NCBI RefSeq assembly: GCF_036898095.1
Contig: NC_090744.1
Location: 99,638,240-99,702,239 of the forward strand
Reading direction: 5' to 3'
DNA length: 64,000 nucleotides
From: Palaemon carinicauda
Taxonomy: Eukaryota > Arthropoda > Malacostraca > Decapoda > Palaemonidae
The notes under the pieces were generated by a model. The model was not told the origin of the DNA. It saw only the letters and a list, made by a program, of their open reading frames with translations, and made no database searches. The position numbers and the translations under genes are program-made. Shown here one piece after another: positions 20,791 through 31,530 of this stretch (its first letter is position 1; each line of letters begins with the position of its first letter).

Positions 20791-20864
20791 AGTTACTGTA
20801 CTGTATTTTTTCTATGACAGTATTTTTTCACACTCTAAAGTTTCTATTATCCCTTTCCATAAAG

Positions 20865-20992
20865 CATCCTGAAAAACAGTACAAGATGGGAAAGAGACAC
20901 GTATCGCATTTTTATTCTGAGGGCACAATATGTGACCTTACAGGGAATCCTCGGCAGGTTGAAGTGAAGCTGAAATGCAAAGAAACTGATAG
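20865..20992 (+). CDS. ERLEC1: ERLEC1 exon (MRH domain 2, Arg motif)
   Basis: The exon begins in phase 0 after TTTCCATAAAG and ends in phase 2 before GTAAGT at 20993. The reading [20 protein letters not shown] followed by [13 protein letters not shown] matches human ERLEC1 [20 protein letters not shown] and RQVTVKLKCKESD. It carries the third and fourth MRH cysteines and the Arg of the PRQV motif, which contacts the mannose 2-OH in MRH lectins. The start (HPEKQYKMG) is about six residues shorter than the human linker. No additional exon is needed for frame continuity. Confidence 0.92.
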
Positions 20993-21785
20993 GTAAGTGT
21001 ACTGTACCAATGTTAAAACAAAAAGTAATTTAATGCATTCATCATATTTTCCAAAAATCCCATTAGCATGGTTTTTCCATTATTAATGAGCACAGTGCAT
21101 AGGTTTAGATTTGTAAATGTTTTTAACTAAATATACTTAAAGAAATACTCTTATTCCTACATGAATACAAACCCTCATCTTTTGATAGAAGTATGCTTTC
21201 AGTGAAGCTGGATATGGCTGTTAAAACTTTTAACAAGGAGACATAGTTACTGCGGGGTGGCGGGGGAAGCCCCGCCCACTCGAGAGGACACTTGAGTCCT
21301 TATTTTGTTTTCAGCCCCTCATACTGTCCCCCTTACACAGCACATGTTATTCTAATAAGGGCAGACATTTAAGAGTTTTATATTTGTCAGTTTGCTCTAT
21401 ACATACCTTAGATATGTACTTTTGGCGTCCTCGTCTGGCGGTTTTAGTCTTTTGCTTTTTCTTTTAGATAATTGTATTGCCAGAACATCTTTGGCAAGGA
21501 ATATTAAAAAGAAGGATGGATTCGTAGTGTATCCACAATACAGTAATTGTAGCTGTGTGACAATTTTCTATGCAAACCTTCCTATATTCACATTTTTGTT
21601 CTTGTTAGAAAGCATTCTTGTCTGCTATGTATTCCCTTGCTTGTGTGGCTGGTTGATGACAATGACAACGTAATCATAAAGAGGTTGGTAATCTTTTGAG
21701 ACTGATGGTATTGTCAAAGGAATAAGGTTTTACTGCTGTCGAGTATAAAGAAGAAGGGTGATGCCTGCCTTCATCCATATAATAC
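20993..21785. other. ERLEC1 intron with unclassified repeat-like sequence
   Basis: About 21340-21410 (ACACAGCACATGTTATTCTA, AGAGTTTTATATTTGTCAG) is related in the same orientation to 23310-23380 (ACACAGCACAAGTTCTCCTT, AGAGTTTTATGTTTGCAAG). The LINE at 21786-22746 may therefore have inserted into a larger unclassified element. No coding sequence is seen. Confidence 0.4.
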
Positions 21786-22746
21786 ATACATACATATACC
21801 AAGGCACCTCCCCCAATTTTGGTGGGTAGCTGACATCAAGCAAATGAAACAAAAAAGGGGACCTCTCCTCTCTACGTTCCTTCCAGCCTGACAAGGGACT
21901 CAACCGAGTTTGGCTGGTACTGCTAGGATGCCACAGCCTACCCTCCCCCGTTATCCACAACAGATGAAGCCTCATAATGCTGAATCCCCTACTGCTGCTA
22001 CCTCCGCAGTCATCTAAGGTACTGGAGGAAGCAGCAGGGCCTACCGGAACTGTGTCACAGTCGCTTGCCATTCATTACTATTTCTAGCACACTCTCTTGC
22101 CTCTCTCACATCTATCCTCCTATCACCCAGAGCTATCTTCACTCCATCCATCCACCCAAACCTTGGCCTTCCTCTTGTACTTCTCCCATCAACTCTTGCA
22201 TTCATCACCTTCTTTAGCAGACAGCCATTTTCCATTCTCTCAACATGGCCAAACCACCTCAACACATTCATATCCACTCTAGCTGCTAACTCATTTCTTA
22301 CACCCATTCTCACCCTCACCACTTCGTTCCTAACCCTATATACTCGAGATACACCAGCCATACTCCTTAGACACTTCATCTCAAACACATTCAATTTCTG
22401 TCTCTCCATCACTTTCATTCCCCACAACTCCGATCCATACAGAACTCTCTTTACATTCATGCCCAACCCTATATTTTTTACTACTCCCTTAACTGCCCCC
22501 AACACTTTGCAACCTTCATTCACTCTCTGATGTACATCTGCTTCCACTCCACCATTTGCTGCAACAACAGACCCCAAGTACTTGAACTGATCCACCTCCT
22601 CAAGTAACTCTCCATTCAACATGACATTCAACCTTGCACCACCTTCCCTTCTCGTACATCTCATAACCTTACTCTTACCCACATTAACTCTCAACTTCCT
22701 TCTCTCACACATCCTTCCAATTTCTATCACTAATCGGCCATATAAT
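21786..22746 (-). mobile_element. 5'-truncated LINE
   Basis: Minus-strand element. The 3' end carries (TATG)n microsatellite-like repeats (TACATACATACATATACC on the plus strand) and a non-coding trailer. The coding end is at 22041-22730. Sequence homology stops abruptly near 22746, as expected from incomplete target-primed reverse transcription. A second copy of the last 125 bp is at 36710-36834 in the opposite orientation. Confidence 0.8.
22041..22730 (-). pseudogene. LINE reverse transcriptase, C-terminal fragment
   Basis: Open for about 229 codons, ending at a stop at 22041. The reading includes LRVNVGKSKVMRCTRREGG, then FKYLGSVVAANGGVEADVHQ and NVLRWFGHVERMENGCLLKK. It matches the thumb and C-terminal region found in non-LTR retrotransposon proteins often annotated as endonuclease-reverse transcriptase. 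The catalytic palm and the endonuclease lie upstream and are missing. The frame is uninterrupted, so the insertion is fairly recent. It is antisense to ERLEC1, inside its intron. The clade (RTE-like or other) is uncertain. Confidence 0.82.
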
Positions 22747-24726
22747 GTAGTGTCTTTATTTCCGGAATGGTGCTAAAAATGAATCACCTGGTTGTGTGCA
22801 GTCTCTTATTGGATTTCCTCCAGTCTCTTCTCTGTTTGAGTGTTGTCATCGGCCTGAACAACACTTTGAAGGAGAACTTCAAGTTCTTCCTCCATTTCTG
22901 CCTCACCATCGTCTCACCACACACTGCCAGTTGGGATAGAAAGATTTCACCCTTTTTTCTCTATCATGGATAAAGAAGTCCGTGGGAACCAATCGATAGT
23001 TGCAGAAGTATGATTCCTACCATTTTTTCCCTTTGGGAGTTCCCTTGACTACTTTCACCAAACACGAAGACGACGACAACGACAACTCAGCGCAGAGGAT
23101 TCCTCTGTTCTGTTTGGGTGCTATCCTAAGGTGAGGACTCTCAGTATGCAAGATCTTCTTCACGAGGTTAGTCTTCTGTCAATAGCCTTATGCGTGCAAG
23201 TTTGTCTCACTGACCTCCATAGTCATCACACGTAAAGTCTCCTTTACATGCTCTGTCACCTCTTAGCAAGGGCTATCATTCACACTCGTACTGTCATCAT
23301 TACACAGCACAAGTTCTCCTTCTAATGAAGCCAAACACTAAGAGTTTTATGTTTGCAAGCTCACTCTATTCATACCTGAAGACATCACTAGATCACCTCG
23401 CATGGAATTCCCACAGATACGTTTCGGGAACATACCACACACTGAATCTCTATGTGCTAGTTCTCTACATGCTAGATCTCTACACGCAAGATCTTTGCAA
23501 GGCGGTTCCCTAAGAGCAAGAACACTATACTCATGCCAAATCACCTTGCTCACGCATTATTCTTTTACAAGCTTTATCATCTTACTCATAAGGTTTTCTA
23601 AGAGAGAAGTCCCCACCCACAAAAAATCCACGCGTACAGTGAATCCAGGTAAATCCGGAATCCCCATGCATCGGGAGTCATGTTCAAAGGCTCTAAGTAT
23701 TGTCTTTAATTTTACAGGTACTTCCTTTCCCGTGTATGCAGGCATGGTCTCCCCATGTATGGTCTCTAACCATACTGCCTATCATGCTTACACAGGCAGT
23801 TTCTGACAGTGCAGCCTTTCACGCATAGGCTCGAGCTTTTCACATGACACGGGTAACCATGCTCATATTCGTCCATAAGAAAACATATGTGGGCACAAGC
23901 TGTCATGATTATTAGCTTTATAAGCACAATAGTTCTAGAACACTATCAGATTCCTTGTGCTCCATCACTGATCTCTCTCCGCTTATGAGCGAGTAGGAGG
24001 AACTACCGGTTCGAACTATGAATTTATATACTTCACCCAGCTTAGTGATGAGAACTCCCCTGACTGATCTCTCTCCGCTTGGTTGTGGGACTGCACATAC
24101 TGGGAATGTATCTACTGTACATCACCCAGCTGAGTGACGAGAACACACTTGACCGATTTCTCCTAGTGTGCGTACGGGATGGACAATACGCACTGGAAAC
24201 TTTTCTAGTCGGGAGAATGACCCTAGTACATTTAAGGTTTTATATCTGATCTGAAATTCCGTCCCCTGAGAAAGTGATATTTCTATTAATGAAGCGTTAT
24301 TTCAAGCAATGTTTGCGTTTGTTGATAGTTACAGTAATCCTTTGGGTATCGTGGGTGTTCCGTTCCAACCTCCCTTGCAATAGCTCAAAACTGCAAAGTA
24401 GAAGCAGAAGTCTACGGTATAGTTTTTATCATTATTTTTAATAATTTTCATATTTTCTCATTATCTTTACAAATTTAAGCTTTTAAAAGACCAATAATGA
24501 CACTTTAAAAAAAAAAATTATTATATGAAAAATATAAAATTTATCTAACTTCAGAAATCTGCGAAATAAAGAGGTGTCTGCTATATAGATTTACACGTGG
24601 TAATATGAATATGAATTAGCTATGCACGGAGGGAGCAATAGGTAAACTGATAAGGCGAGGGATTACTCTAGTCAATTCATGTTATTAGAATTGTATAACT
24701 TTGTTTCCTAATGCAACTAAAATATA
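22747..24726. other. Unclassified repeat-like intron segment
   Basis: Moderately GC-rich for this intron, with short direct repeats. One is GCTAGTTCTCTACATGCTAG and similar around 23455-23510. Another is an imperfect repeat of about 105 bp at 23955-24200. No coding motif was recognised. A decayed LTR-retrotransposon or DIRS leader is possible but unproven. Confidence 0.35.
23955..24200 (+). repeat. Imperfect tandem repeat, about 105-bp period
   Basis: The motif CTGATCTCTCTCCGCTT, followed later by TCACCCAGCTTAGTGATGAG, repeats as CTGATCTCTCTCCGCTTGG with TCACCCAGCTGAGTGACGAG. A third partial unit starts at CCGATTTCTCC. Sequence around 250-280 also has a CCCAGCTGAGTT motif, so this may be a dispersed family. 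Confidence 0.5.
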
Positions 24727-24740
24727 TTTTTCAATATTAA

Positions 24741-24910
24741 ACTTACCCGATAATCATGTAGCTGTCAACTCCGTTGCCCGACAGAATTCTATGGAGGGAT
24801 ACGCCAGCTATCATAATACTAGAAGGGGGTGTACTTACCAGCGCCACCTGTGGCCAGGTACTCAAGTACTTCTTGTAAACACCTCCTCAATTATTCCTCT
24901 GTCGTGCTTC
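24741..24910 (+). repeat. Left inverted terminal repeat of second DIRS
   Basis: About 170 bp whose reverse complement is at 31335-31491. The arms are nearly identical, differing at a few bases (ATCATAATAC against the complement of GTATTGTGAT). Confidence 0.88.
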
Positions 24911-26127
24911 CGGCAAGACGTTCTGGGATACGCTATGTTCTTGGAGTATTTTCACGACTTTGGTGAAGTATTTCTCTTTGATTTCGGCTGTCGCTTTACT
25001 GGAAACTTCTATATTAGCTTAGTTAGCTTTTGGAATTAATTTGATTTATTTATGGTGACGAAGAGAGTATGAACTCTCTTTCACCTTTAAATGGCCGACC
25101 CTTCCCTTAGACGGAAGTGTTGGTGTCTAAGAGAGTATAGACTCTCTTTCTTAATTTTGCAGAAAGAGGAGGATAAATAACAAAAGTTATAGATTTATTT
25201 TATATCTCTCCGCCTCTTATAGGCCTCTTCGATTAACTTCCTTTTTTTTTATAAACTTATTAAAATTAATTTTTATATTTGTTTATATTCGACCTTCCTA
25301 ATAGTAGGCGGTCTTTTCTTGGTACCGAAGTTAATTAACATTGAGCCCGTCATTTCGGTTTTACCTGTTAACATATTATGCTATTTTAATGTCTTTGAAA
25401 GAATTTCTTTGATAGTCTAGTACTGTTTTCAAAGTTGAACTAACGTTTTGTTTTGTCTCTGCAGTTGTTGACGTTCAGAACGTTCAACTTGCGCTCTATC
25501 GTTACGATAGAGAAAGAATTTTCACGGTTTCACGTTGCAGTAAGAGTAACCGTGTCTAGCGTTTTGTTCATTCTTTCTTAACTTAATGGTTTTAATCCTA
25601 ATAAAGGAACTTTTCTTTTTGGGAAATATTTCAGTTTTTTCCTTTAACAATAATATGTTTTAACGATATATATGATTGGGCTCTTCTCTCAGGTTCTAAG
25701 TCAAGAGAGAGAGAGAGATAGAGACGGAGGGAGAAAGAGGAGGATAAACGTTTCTTCAAGCGAGTAACGTTGTTATCGTTTTTTGCTCTTCTCCCTAGTC
25801 TCTTTAGGGGAAGAAGGTAAACGTTTCTAGAGTAATCTAGTGTTTAGTCTCTTTCCAGCCACTGAATTATTTATCTTTCATTAGATTTTTCTGTTACATT
25901 GTAATTCTGTTTTCGCAATTACTAACTTTTGAGAAAGGATAGAATTGCGTGTTTCAGGTACAAACCACTTAAAGTTTCGAGTTCAGTGAAATAAGTGCAA
26001 ACAGAAAATCAAAGTGATAAGTGATTAGCGCAAAGTGTCAGTGTTGTGCGTGAGGGTACTTCTGTGCGCGCCAGTCGTCCTCCCAGTCCGGGACCTCTTG
26101 CAAGCTCCCAAGCCCAGGGGAGAAGCA

Positions 26128-27400
26128 ATGTCGAAGGACAAAAGGGTTCAGCAGGCCTTGATCGGCGCACAGAAGTATCCTCGGTGGTTGTGGGCGTGTC
26201 TTACCGAGACCGTCACTCCCACCCGCAGACGATTGAGCCCTTATTTTGCTCGTCTGCAGAAGAAATATAGGGGAGAAAACGCTGGTCTCAGGTCTCAAGA
26301 CCTCTTAAACGTAAATTCCAGACCTATGCCAGACGTATGAAGTTAGAGTTCAACAACCCGGATGCAGTCATTGGGTTAGCTCTGACTCTCCTCAGTCATC
26401 AGTTGAATGCACTCCGCCTAAGACGAGTAAGGTTCTGCCGCAACAGATCTCTGCTGTTAAGGCTTTACCTCAGCAGACCTTAGTGTCTGCCGACCCCAAG
26501 TGGACTCTACTACAGTCCATGCAAGCACAGCTTTCGGACTTGATGCGTGAGTGTCGGGCTGAGAGTGTTGCGCCTCCGCCTCCGCCTACACTCCCTCCGC
26601 CTACGCTCGCTCCGCCTGATGGCAGTACCACCTGCCAGGCGTACGATGTTGTGGACTCTACTACAGTCCATGCAAGCACAGCTTTCGGACTTGATGCGTG
26701 AGTGTCGGGCTGAGAGTGTTGCGCCTCCGCCTCCGCCTACACTCCCTCCGCCTACGCTCGCTCCGCCTGATCGCAGTACCACCTGCCAGGCGTACGATGT
26801 TGAGCCACGTTCTGAATTTGCTGTTCCCAGTGGTGTTCAGCCTCCGCCTTCCTTAAGGCAACCTTTACAATGGGATCAGGAGGATTATACCTCTCTTCCT
26901 CCGCCTCCACTTGCTGCTCCACCAGTGATGCAACACTCGGTTGAGGTACAACAACCTCTCCCGTCCATGAGTCAGTCTCCTCAGCTCTCGCTGCAGCGAG
27001 CTCAACCCTCCACAAGGCAAGCACCACAACACCTTAGCCTTGCGCCTCAGGAGCCTCAGCTTGCGAGACATTTACCTTGTTCTGCGCAGCCTCTTCCTCA
27101 TCGCGCTCCGCTCACACCACAGGAACTGGAACTTGCTACTCCGCTTCCGCCAACCGCTCAGCAAGCGCAACCCTTGGGTTCAACCACTCATGCTAGGAGT
27201 CAGCCTCCTCCACCCATGCGCCTTCCTTCTGCTTGTCTTTTATTCAGCCTTTGCAGACTGAGCCTCAGGTGTTCCCTCAACAGAGTCTTGAAGAGGAAAC
27301 CACAACTATTGTTGTTCCAGCTCGTTCTGACTCTGCTGTTCAGCATACCTTACCTCCATTTTCAAACCATATGATAATGGAGGTTATTTGTATTACTTAT
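26128..27400 (+). pseudogene. Gag-like ORF remnant of second DIRS
   Basis: An ATG at 26128 opens about 70 codons (MSKDKRVQQALIGAQKYPRW onward), then a frameshift or stop at 26340. Further on are a short helical block (WTLLQSMQAQLSDLMRECRA) and a long Pro/Gln-rich stretch (LPPPPLAAPPVMQH; QSPQLSLQRAQPSTRQAPQH). The helical block is present twice because of a 151-bp tandem duplication, which breaks the frame. Low-complexity, Pro-rich Gag regions are usual in DIRS ORF1, but conserved Gag residues are few, so the call rests mainly on position. Confidence 0.55.
26500..26801 (+). repeat. 151-bp tandem duplication
   Basis: Units 26500-26650 and 26651-26801 differ at only one or two bases (GATGGCAGT against GATCGCAGT). 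A length of 151 is not a multiple of three, so the duplication disrupts the Gag frame. Confidence 0.93.
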
Positions 27401-27599
27401 AAAAATATATTTGTATTCCTTGCAATATATTTTTTTTTAACAAGATCGCAAAATATGGCAAAAATATGAATCATGAGTTATGAATGTAAGGTAAATATGT
27501 TGATATAAAACCCCATGCAAGCATGCATAAAGCACTCTAGCACTGGTCATTGAATTTCTGAGAAATGTTAAACGCCATGCACACGCTCTGCTTTCCTTA

Positions 27600-27895
27600 C
27601 AGCAGGCTCTGCTTACTGCATGCTCTGCTTACTACATGCTCTGCATACAGCATGCTCTGCATTCAGCATGCTCTGCATACAACATGCTCTACATTCAGCA
27701 TGCTCTGCATACAGCATGCTCTGCATACAACATGCTCTGCATACAGCATGCTCTGCATTCAGCATGCTCTGCATACAGCATGCTCTGCATACAGCATGCT
27801 CTGCATTCAGCATGCTCTGCATACAACATGCTCTACATACAGCATGCTCTGCATACAGCATACTCTGCATACAACATGCTCTGCATACCTTACCG
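27600..27895 (+). repeat. 16-bp minisatellite
   Basis: About 18 tandem copies of CATGCTCTGCATACAG with variants (ATTCAG, ACAACA, CTACAT). Because 16 is not divisible by three and the unit has no stop in any frame, all three plus frames and one minus frame stay open across it. This creates spurious ORFs. Confidence 0.92.
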
Positions 27896-28483
27896 CATGC
27901 TTCTCAGTCACACATCTTTGGTTGTTACCAACTCACTAGACTGTCAAGCAGTTTCATAACGTTGCCTTCTAGTCTGCTGCTTTTGCACCAGTGAACCCTC
28001 ACTGAGAGAACTTAGCTTTTCTAGGATATGGTCCCTGTAGATGAGAAAGTTCTTTTCTCCCTCCTTCTGATATTCCCTTGAGGACTCTGTCATTTGGAGG
28101 GAGCCTTTAGCTGCATAACCTCTTATGGACTTTTATTTAAGCATAACATGCTTCCAGGGAAGGTAATGGTTCCACTTCAGTCGCTAATCCCGTCTGTTAC
28201 CACACCTGCTCCCATAGACCTTGAGCTGTGTTGCAAGACATGCAGTCCAAGCTTAGTCCTTGTTAGAGGATTTTTTGTTTACGGAGTCAATGTGTCACGG
28301 GGAAGACGTTCAACAACCAACAGAAGTGACTTGTTGTGACGCAGTGCGGCAACCTCAGCAACCCGATAAGGAGTTGTCTGTACGACCCAGACAGTCTAGA
28401 CAGATTCGGGTTGTCACTGTACTTCCTCGCTTGCCCATGATTGACAGTTCACAGACTGTGCAGCAGTACCATGATCTTGGTCC

Positions 28484-29640
28484 GGCTCCGTCAGACGACT
28501 GGCTTTTAAGAGCTCCCACAAGTCGTCGCTGTCTGGAGATTTTCAAATGGACTATGGATCTGACCAAGGAACTGGGCCTCCTGGTCAATTTTGAGGAGTC
28601 TCAGCTCGTCCCATCCCAGACCATTGTCTCCTTGGGTATGGATCTTCAGAGTCGAGCTTTTCGGACTTTTCCGTCGGCCCCAAGGATCTTCCAAGCCCTA
28701 GAATGCATCCAGAGCATGCTGAGAAGGAACCGATGCTCAGTCAGGTAGTGGATGAGTCTAACAGGGACACTTTCATCGCTGGCCCTGTTCATCGTGTTAG
28801 GGAGACTCCACCTCCCCCCCCCTTCAGTATCATCTAGTTGCTCACTGGATAAAGGACATGACGCTAGAGATGGTCTCAGTTCCTGTTTCCGAAGAGAGGA
28901 GGTCTTCTCTCGCGTGGTGTAAGAACAGCTTTCTTCTCAAGGAAGTCTATTTGGCTGTTCAGAAACACGACCGCCGTCTCCTCTCGGACGCATCAGACAC
29001 GGGCTGGGGTGCGACTTTGGACGGACAAGAATGCTCGGGAACATGGAATCAGGAGCAAAGGACACTTCACATCAATTGCAAGGAGTTGTTGGCGGTTATT
29101 CTGGCCTTGATAAACTTCAAGTCCCTCCAGCTTAACAAAGTGGTGGAGGTGGACTCTGACAACACCACAGCCCTGGCTTACATCTTCAAGCAGGGAGGGA
29201 CTCTTTCGTGGAAGTTGTTCTAGATCGCAAGGGACCTACTCATCTGGTCTAAAGATCGAAAGCTAACTGGTAACGAGGTTCATTCAGGGCGGTATGAATG
29301 TCATGGCAGATCACCTCAGACGGAAGGGTCAGGTCATCCCCACAGAGTGGACCCTTCTCAAGAATGTTTGCAGCAGACTTTGGGCCCTGTGGGGCCAGCC
29401 AACCATAGATCTGTTCACTACTTCGATAACCTAGAGACTCCTGTTGTATTGTTCTCCGATTCCAGACCCAGCAGCAGTTCACGTGGATGCTTTTCTGCTG
29501 GATTGGTTCCATCTCGACCTGTATGCATTCCCGCCGTTCAAGATTGTCAACAGGGTACTTCAGAAGTTCTCCTCTCACAAAGGGACACGGCTGACTTTGG
29601 TTGGCTCCGCTCTGGCCCGCGAGAGAATGGTTCTTAGAGG
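28484..29640 (+). pseudogene. RT, RNase H and Dam-like remnants of second DIRS
   Basis: The RT begins abruptly at PSDDWLLRAPT, equivalent to the YLDDW catalytic box with its Tyr changed. It runs through LGLLVNFEESQLVPSQTIVS. RT motifs A and B upstream are absent, so a deletion joins Gag-side sequence to the RT end. RNase H follows: LLSDASDTGWGATL (Asp), INCKELLAVILAL (Glu), VDSDNTTALAYIFKQGG (Asp). A stop lies at 29221-29223, and the last Asp motif (VMADHLRRKG) is in a shifted frame. Then come YCSPIPDPAAVHVDAF and LYAFPPFKIVNRVLQ of the Dam-like block. Confidence 0.82.
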
Positions 29641-29829
29641 TACTGCAATGGCTGGTCGACATTCCCAGGACTCTTCCTCTAGGAGTGAACCTTCTAAGTC
29701 TACCTCACGTAAAGAAGGTACACCCAATCCTCCACGCTCTTCGTCTGACTGCCTTCAGACTTTCGAAAGACTCTCAAGAGCTAGGGGCTTTTCGAAGGAG
29801 GCAGCCAGAGCGATTGCCAAAGCAAGGAG

Positions 29830-30815
29830 AACATCCACTCTCAGTATCTATCAGTCTCAAGGGGAAGTCTTCCGTAGCTGGTACAAGACCAATGCAGTTT
29901 CCTCAACCAGTACCACTGTAACCCAGATTGCTGACTTCCTGTTATATCTAAGGAAAGTAAGATCCCTTTCAGCTCCTACGATCAAGGGTTACAGAAGTAT
30001 GTTGGCAGCGGTTTTCCGCCACAGAGGCTTGGATCTTTCCACCAACAAAGATCTACAGGACCTCCCTAGGTCTTTTGAGACCTCAAAGGAACGTCGGTTG
30101 TCCACTCCAGGCTGGAATCTAGACGTGGTCCTAAGGTTCCTTATGTCATCAAGATTTGAACCTCTCCAATCAGCCTCTTTTTAGGACCTCACATTAAAAA
30201 CTCTTTTCCTCGTGTGCTTGACAACAGCTAAAAGAGTAAGTGAGATCCACGCCTTCAGCAGGATCATTGTTTTCACATCTGAAACGGCTACATGTTCCTT
30301 GCAGCTCGGTTTTTGCTAAACGAGCTTCCTTCACGTCCTTGGCCTAAGTCGTTCGAGATCCCAAGCCTGTCCAACTTGGTGGGGAATGATCTGAAGAGAG
30401 TACTTTGCCCAGTTAGAGCTCTTAGGTACTATCTAAAAAGGTCTTAACCTTTACAAGGACAATCAGAAGCCTTATAGTGTGCTATCAAGAAACCTTCTTT
30501 TCCAAGTTCTAAGAACTCAGTTTCTTACTATTCAGGCTTCTGATTAGAGAAACACATTCTCATCTGAAGGAAGAAGACCTTGCTTTGCTGAAGGTAAGGA
30601 CACATGAAGTGGGAGCTGTGGCTACTTCAGTGGCCTTCAAACAGAGCCATTCTCTGCAGAGTGTTATGGATGCAACCTATTGGAGAAGCAAGTCAGTGTT
30701 CGCATCATTCTATCTCAAAGATGTCCAGTCTCTTTACGAGTACTGCTACACCCTGGGACCATTCGTAGCAACGAATGCAGTAGTAGGCGAGGGCTCAGCC
30801 ACTACATTCCCATAA
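29830..30815 (+). pseudogene. Tyrosine recombinase remnant of second DIRS
   Basis: The N-terminal domain is open: QSQGEVFRSWYKTNAVSS, TQIADFLLYLRKVRSLSAPT, IKGYRSMLAAVFRHRGLDLS. A TAG at about 30182 is followed by TTAKRVSEIHAF with the first catalytic Arg, then frameshifts. The last part, from about 30585, has RTHEVGAVATSVAFKQSHSL, where the HxxR box has Gly in place of the Arg, and SFYLKDVQSLYEY, which keeps the Tyr. The enzyme is inactive by several independent lesions. Confidence 0.82.
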
Positions 30816-31200
30816 TCCCATAACCTTTTAACCTTTCTCTTGAATACTTTTTATGGGTTGTACGGTCGGCTAAGAAGCTTTCCACATCCTTGTTGATTTG
30901 GCGGGTGGTCAATTCTTTCTTGAGAAGCGCCGAGGTTAAAGGTTGTGATGAGGTCCTTTAGTATGGGTTGCAGCCCTATATACTTTAGCACCTTTGGGTT
31001 GATTCAGCCTCCAAGAGGAACGCTGCGCTCAGTAAGGAAGACGAACTTAAAAAAGAGGCAGAGTAACGGTTCAATTCGACTTCCTTACCAGGTACTTATT
31101 ATTTCATTGTTATTTGAGATAACTGTTATATGAAATATGGGATACTTAGCTATCCTTTAATCTTGTACACTGGTTTTCACCCACCCCCCTGGGTGTGAAT

Positions 31201-31291
31201 CAGCTACATGATTATCGGGTAAGTTTAATATTGAAAAATGTTATTTTTATTAGTAAAATAAATTTTTGAATATACTTACCCGATAATCATG
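31201..31291. repeat. Internal complementary region of second DIRS
   Basis: CAGCTACATGATTATCGGGT through AATATTGAAAAATG complements the left end. ATTTTTATTAGTAAAATAAA through CTTACCCGATAATCATG complements the right end. It reads as the reverse complement of a right-end/left-end junction. Confidence 0.9.
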
Positions 31292-31334
31292 ATTTAATCG
31301 ACCCTCCCTTCCTCCCCATAGAGAACCAGTGGAC

Positions 31335-31491
31335 CGAGGAATAATTGAGGAGGTGTTTACAAGAAGTACTTGAGTACCTGGCCACAGGTGGCGCTGGTAA
31401 GTACACCCCCTTCTAGTATTGTGATAGCTGGCGTATCCCTCCATAGAATTCTGTCGGGCAACGGAGTTGACAGCTACATGATTATCGGGTA
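31335..31491 (-). repeat. Right inverted terminal repeat of second DIRS
   Basis: Reverse complement of 24741-24910, running from GAGGAATAATTGAGGAGGTG to ACAGCTACATGATTATCGGG. Confidence 0.88.
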
Positions 31492-31530
31492 AGTATATTC
31501 AAAAATTTATTTTACTAATAAAAATAACAT

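Larger units (their letters stand above)
24727..31530 (+). mobile_element. Second DIRS-type element, different family, decayed
   Basis: Inverted termini (24741-24910 and 31335-31491) share CTTACCCGATAATCATGTAG, CCATAGAATTCTGTCG and AGTACTTGAGTACCTGG in complementary order. An internal complementary region at 31201-31291 contains the reverse complement of the two outer ends joined head to tail. It predicts the element edges at about 24727 and 31530, and both agree with where similarity stops. Inside are Gag-like sequence (26128-27400), RT, RNase H and Dam-like remnants (28484-29640), and a YR remnant (29830-30815). Termini and proteins differ from element 1, so this is a separate family. Confidence 0.88.

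Noticed and set aside
27600..27895. CRISPR-like array
   Set aside because: Units are contiguous 16-bp repeats without unique spacers, in a eukaryotic retrotransposon.
27565..27994. Several overlapping open frames of 85-124 codons on both strands
   Set aside because: They are by-products of the stop-free 16-bp minisatellite and give only repeated short peptides.
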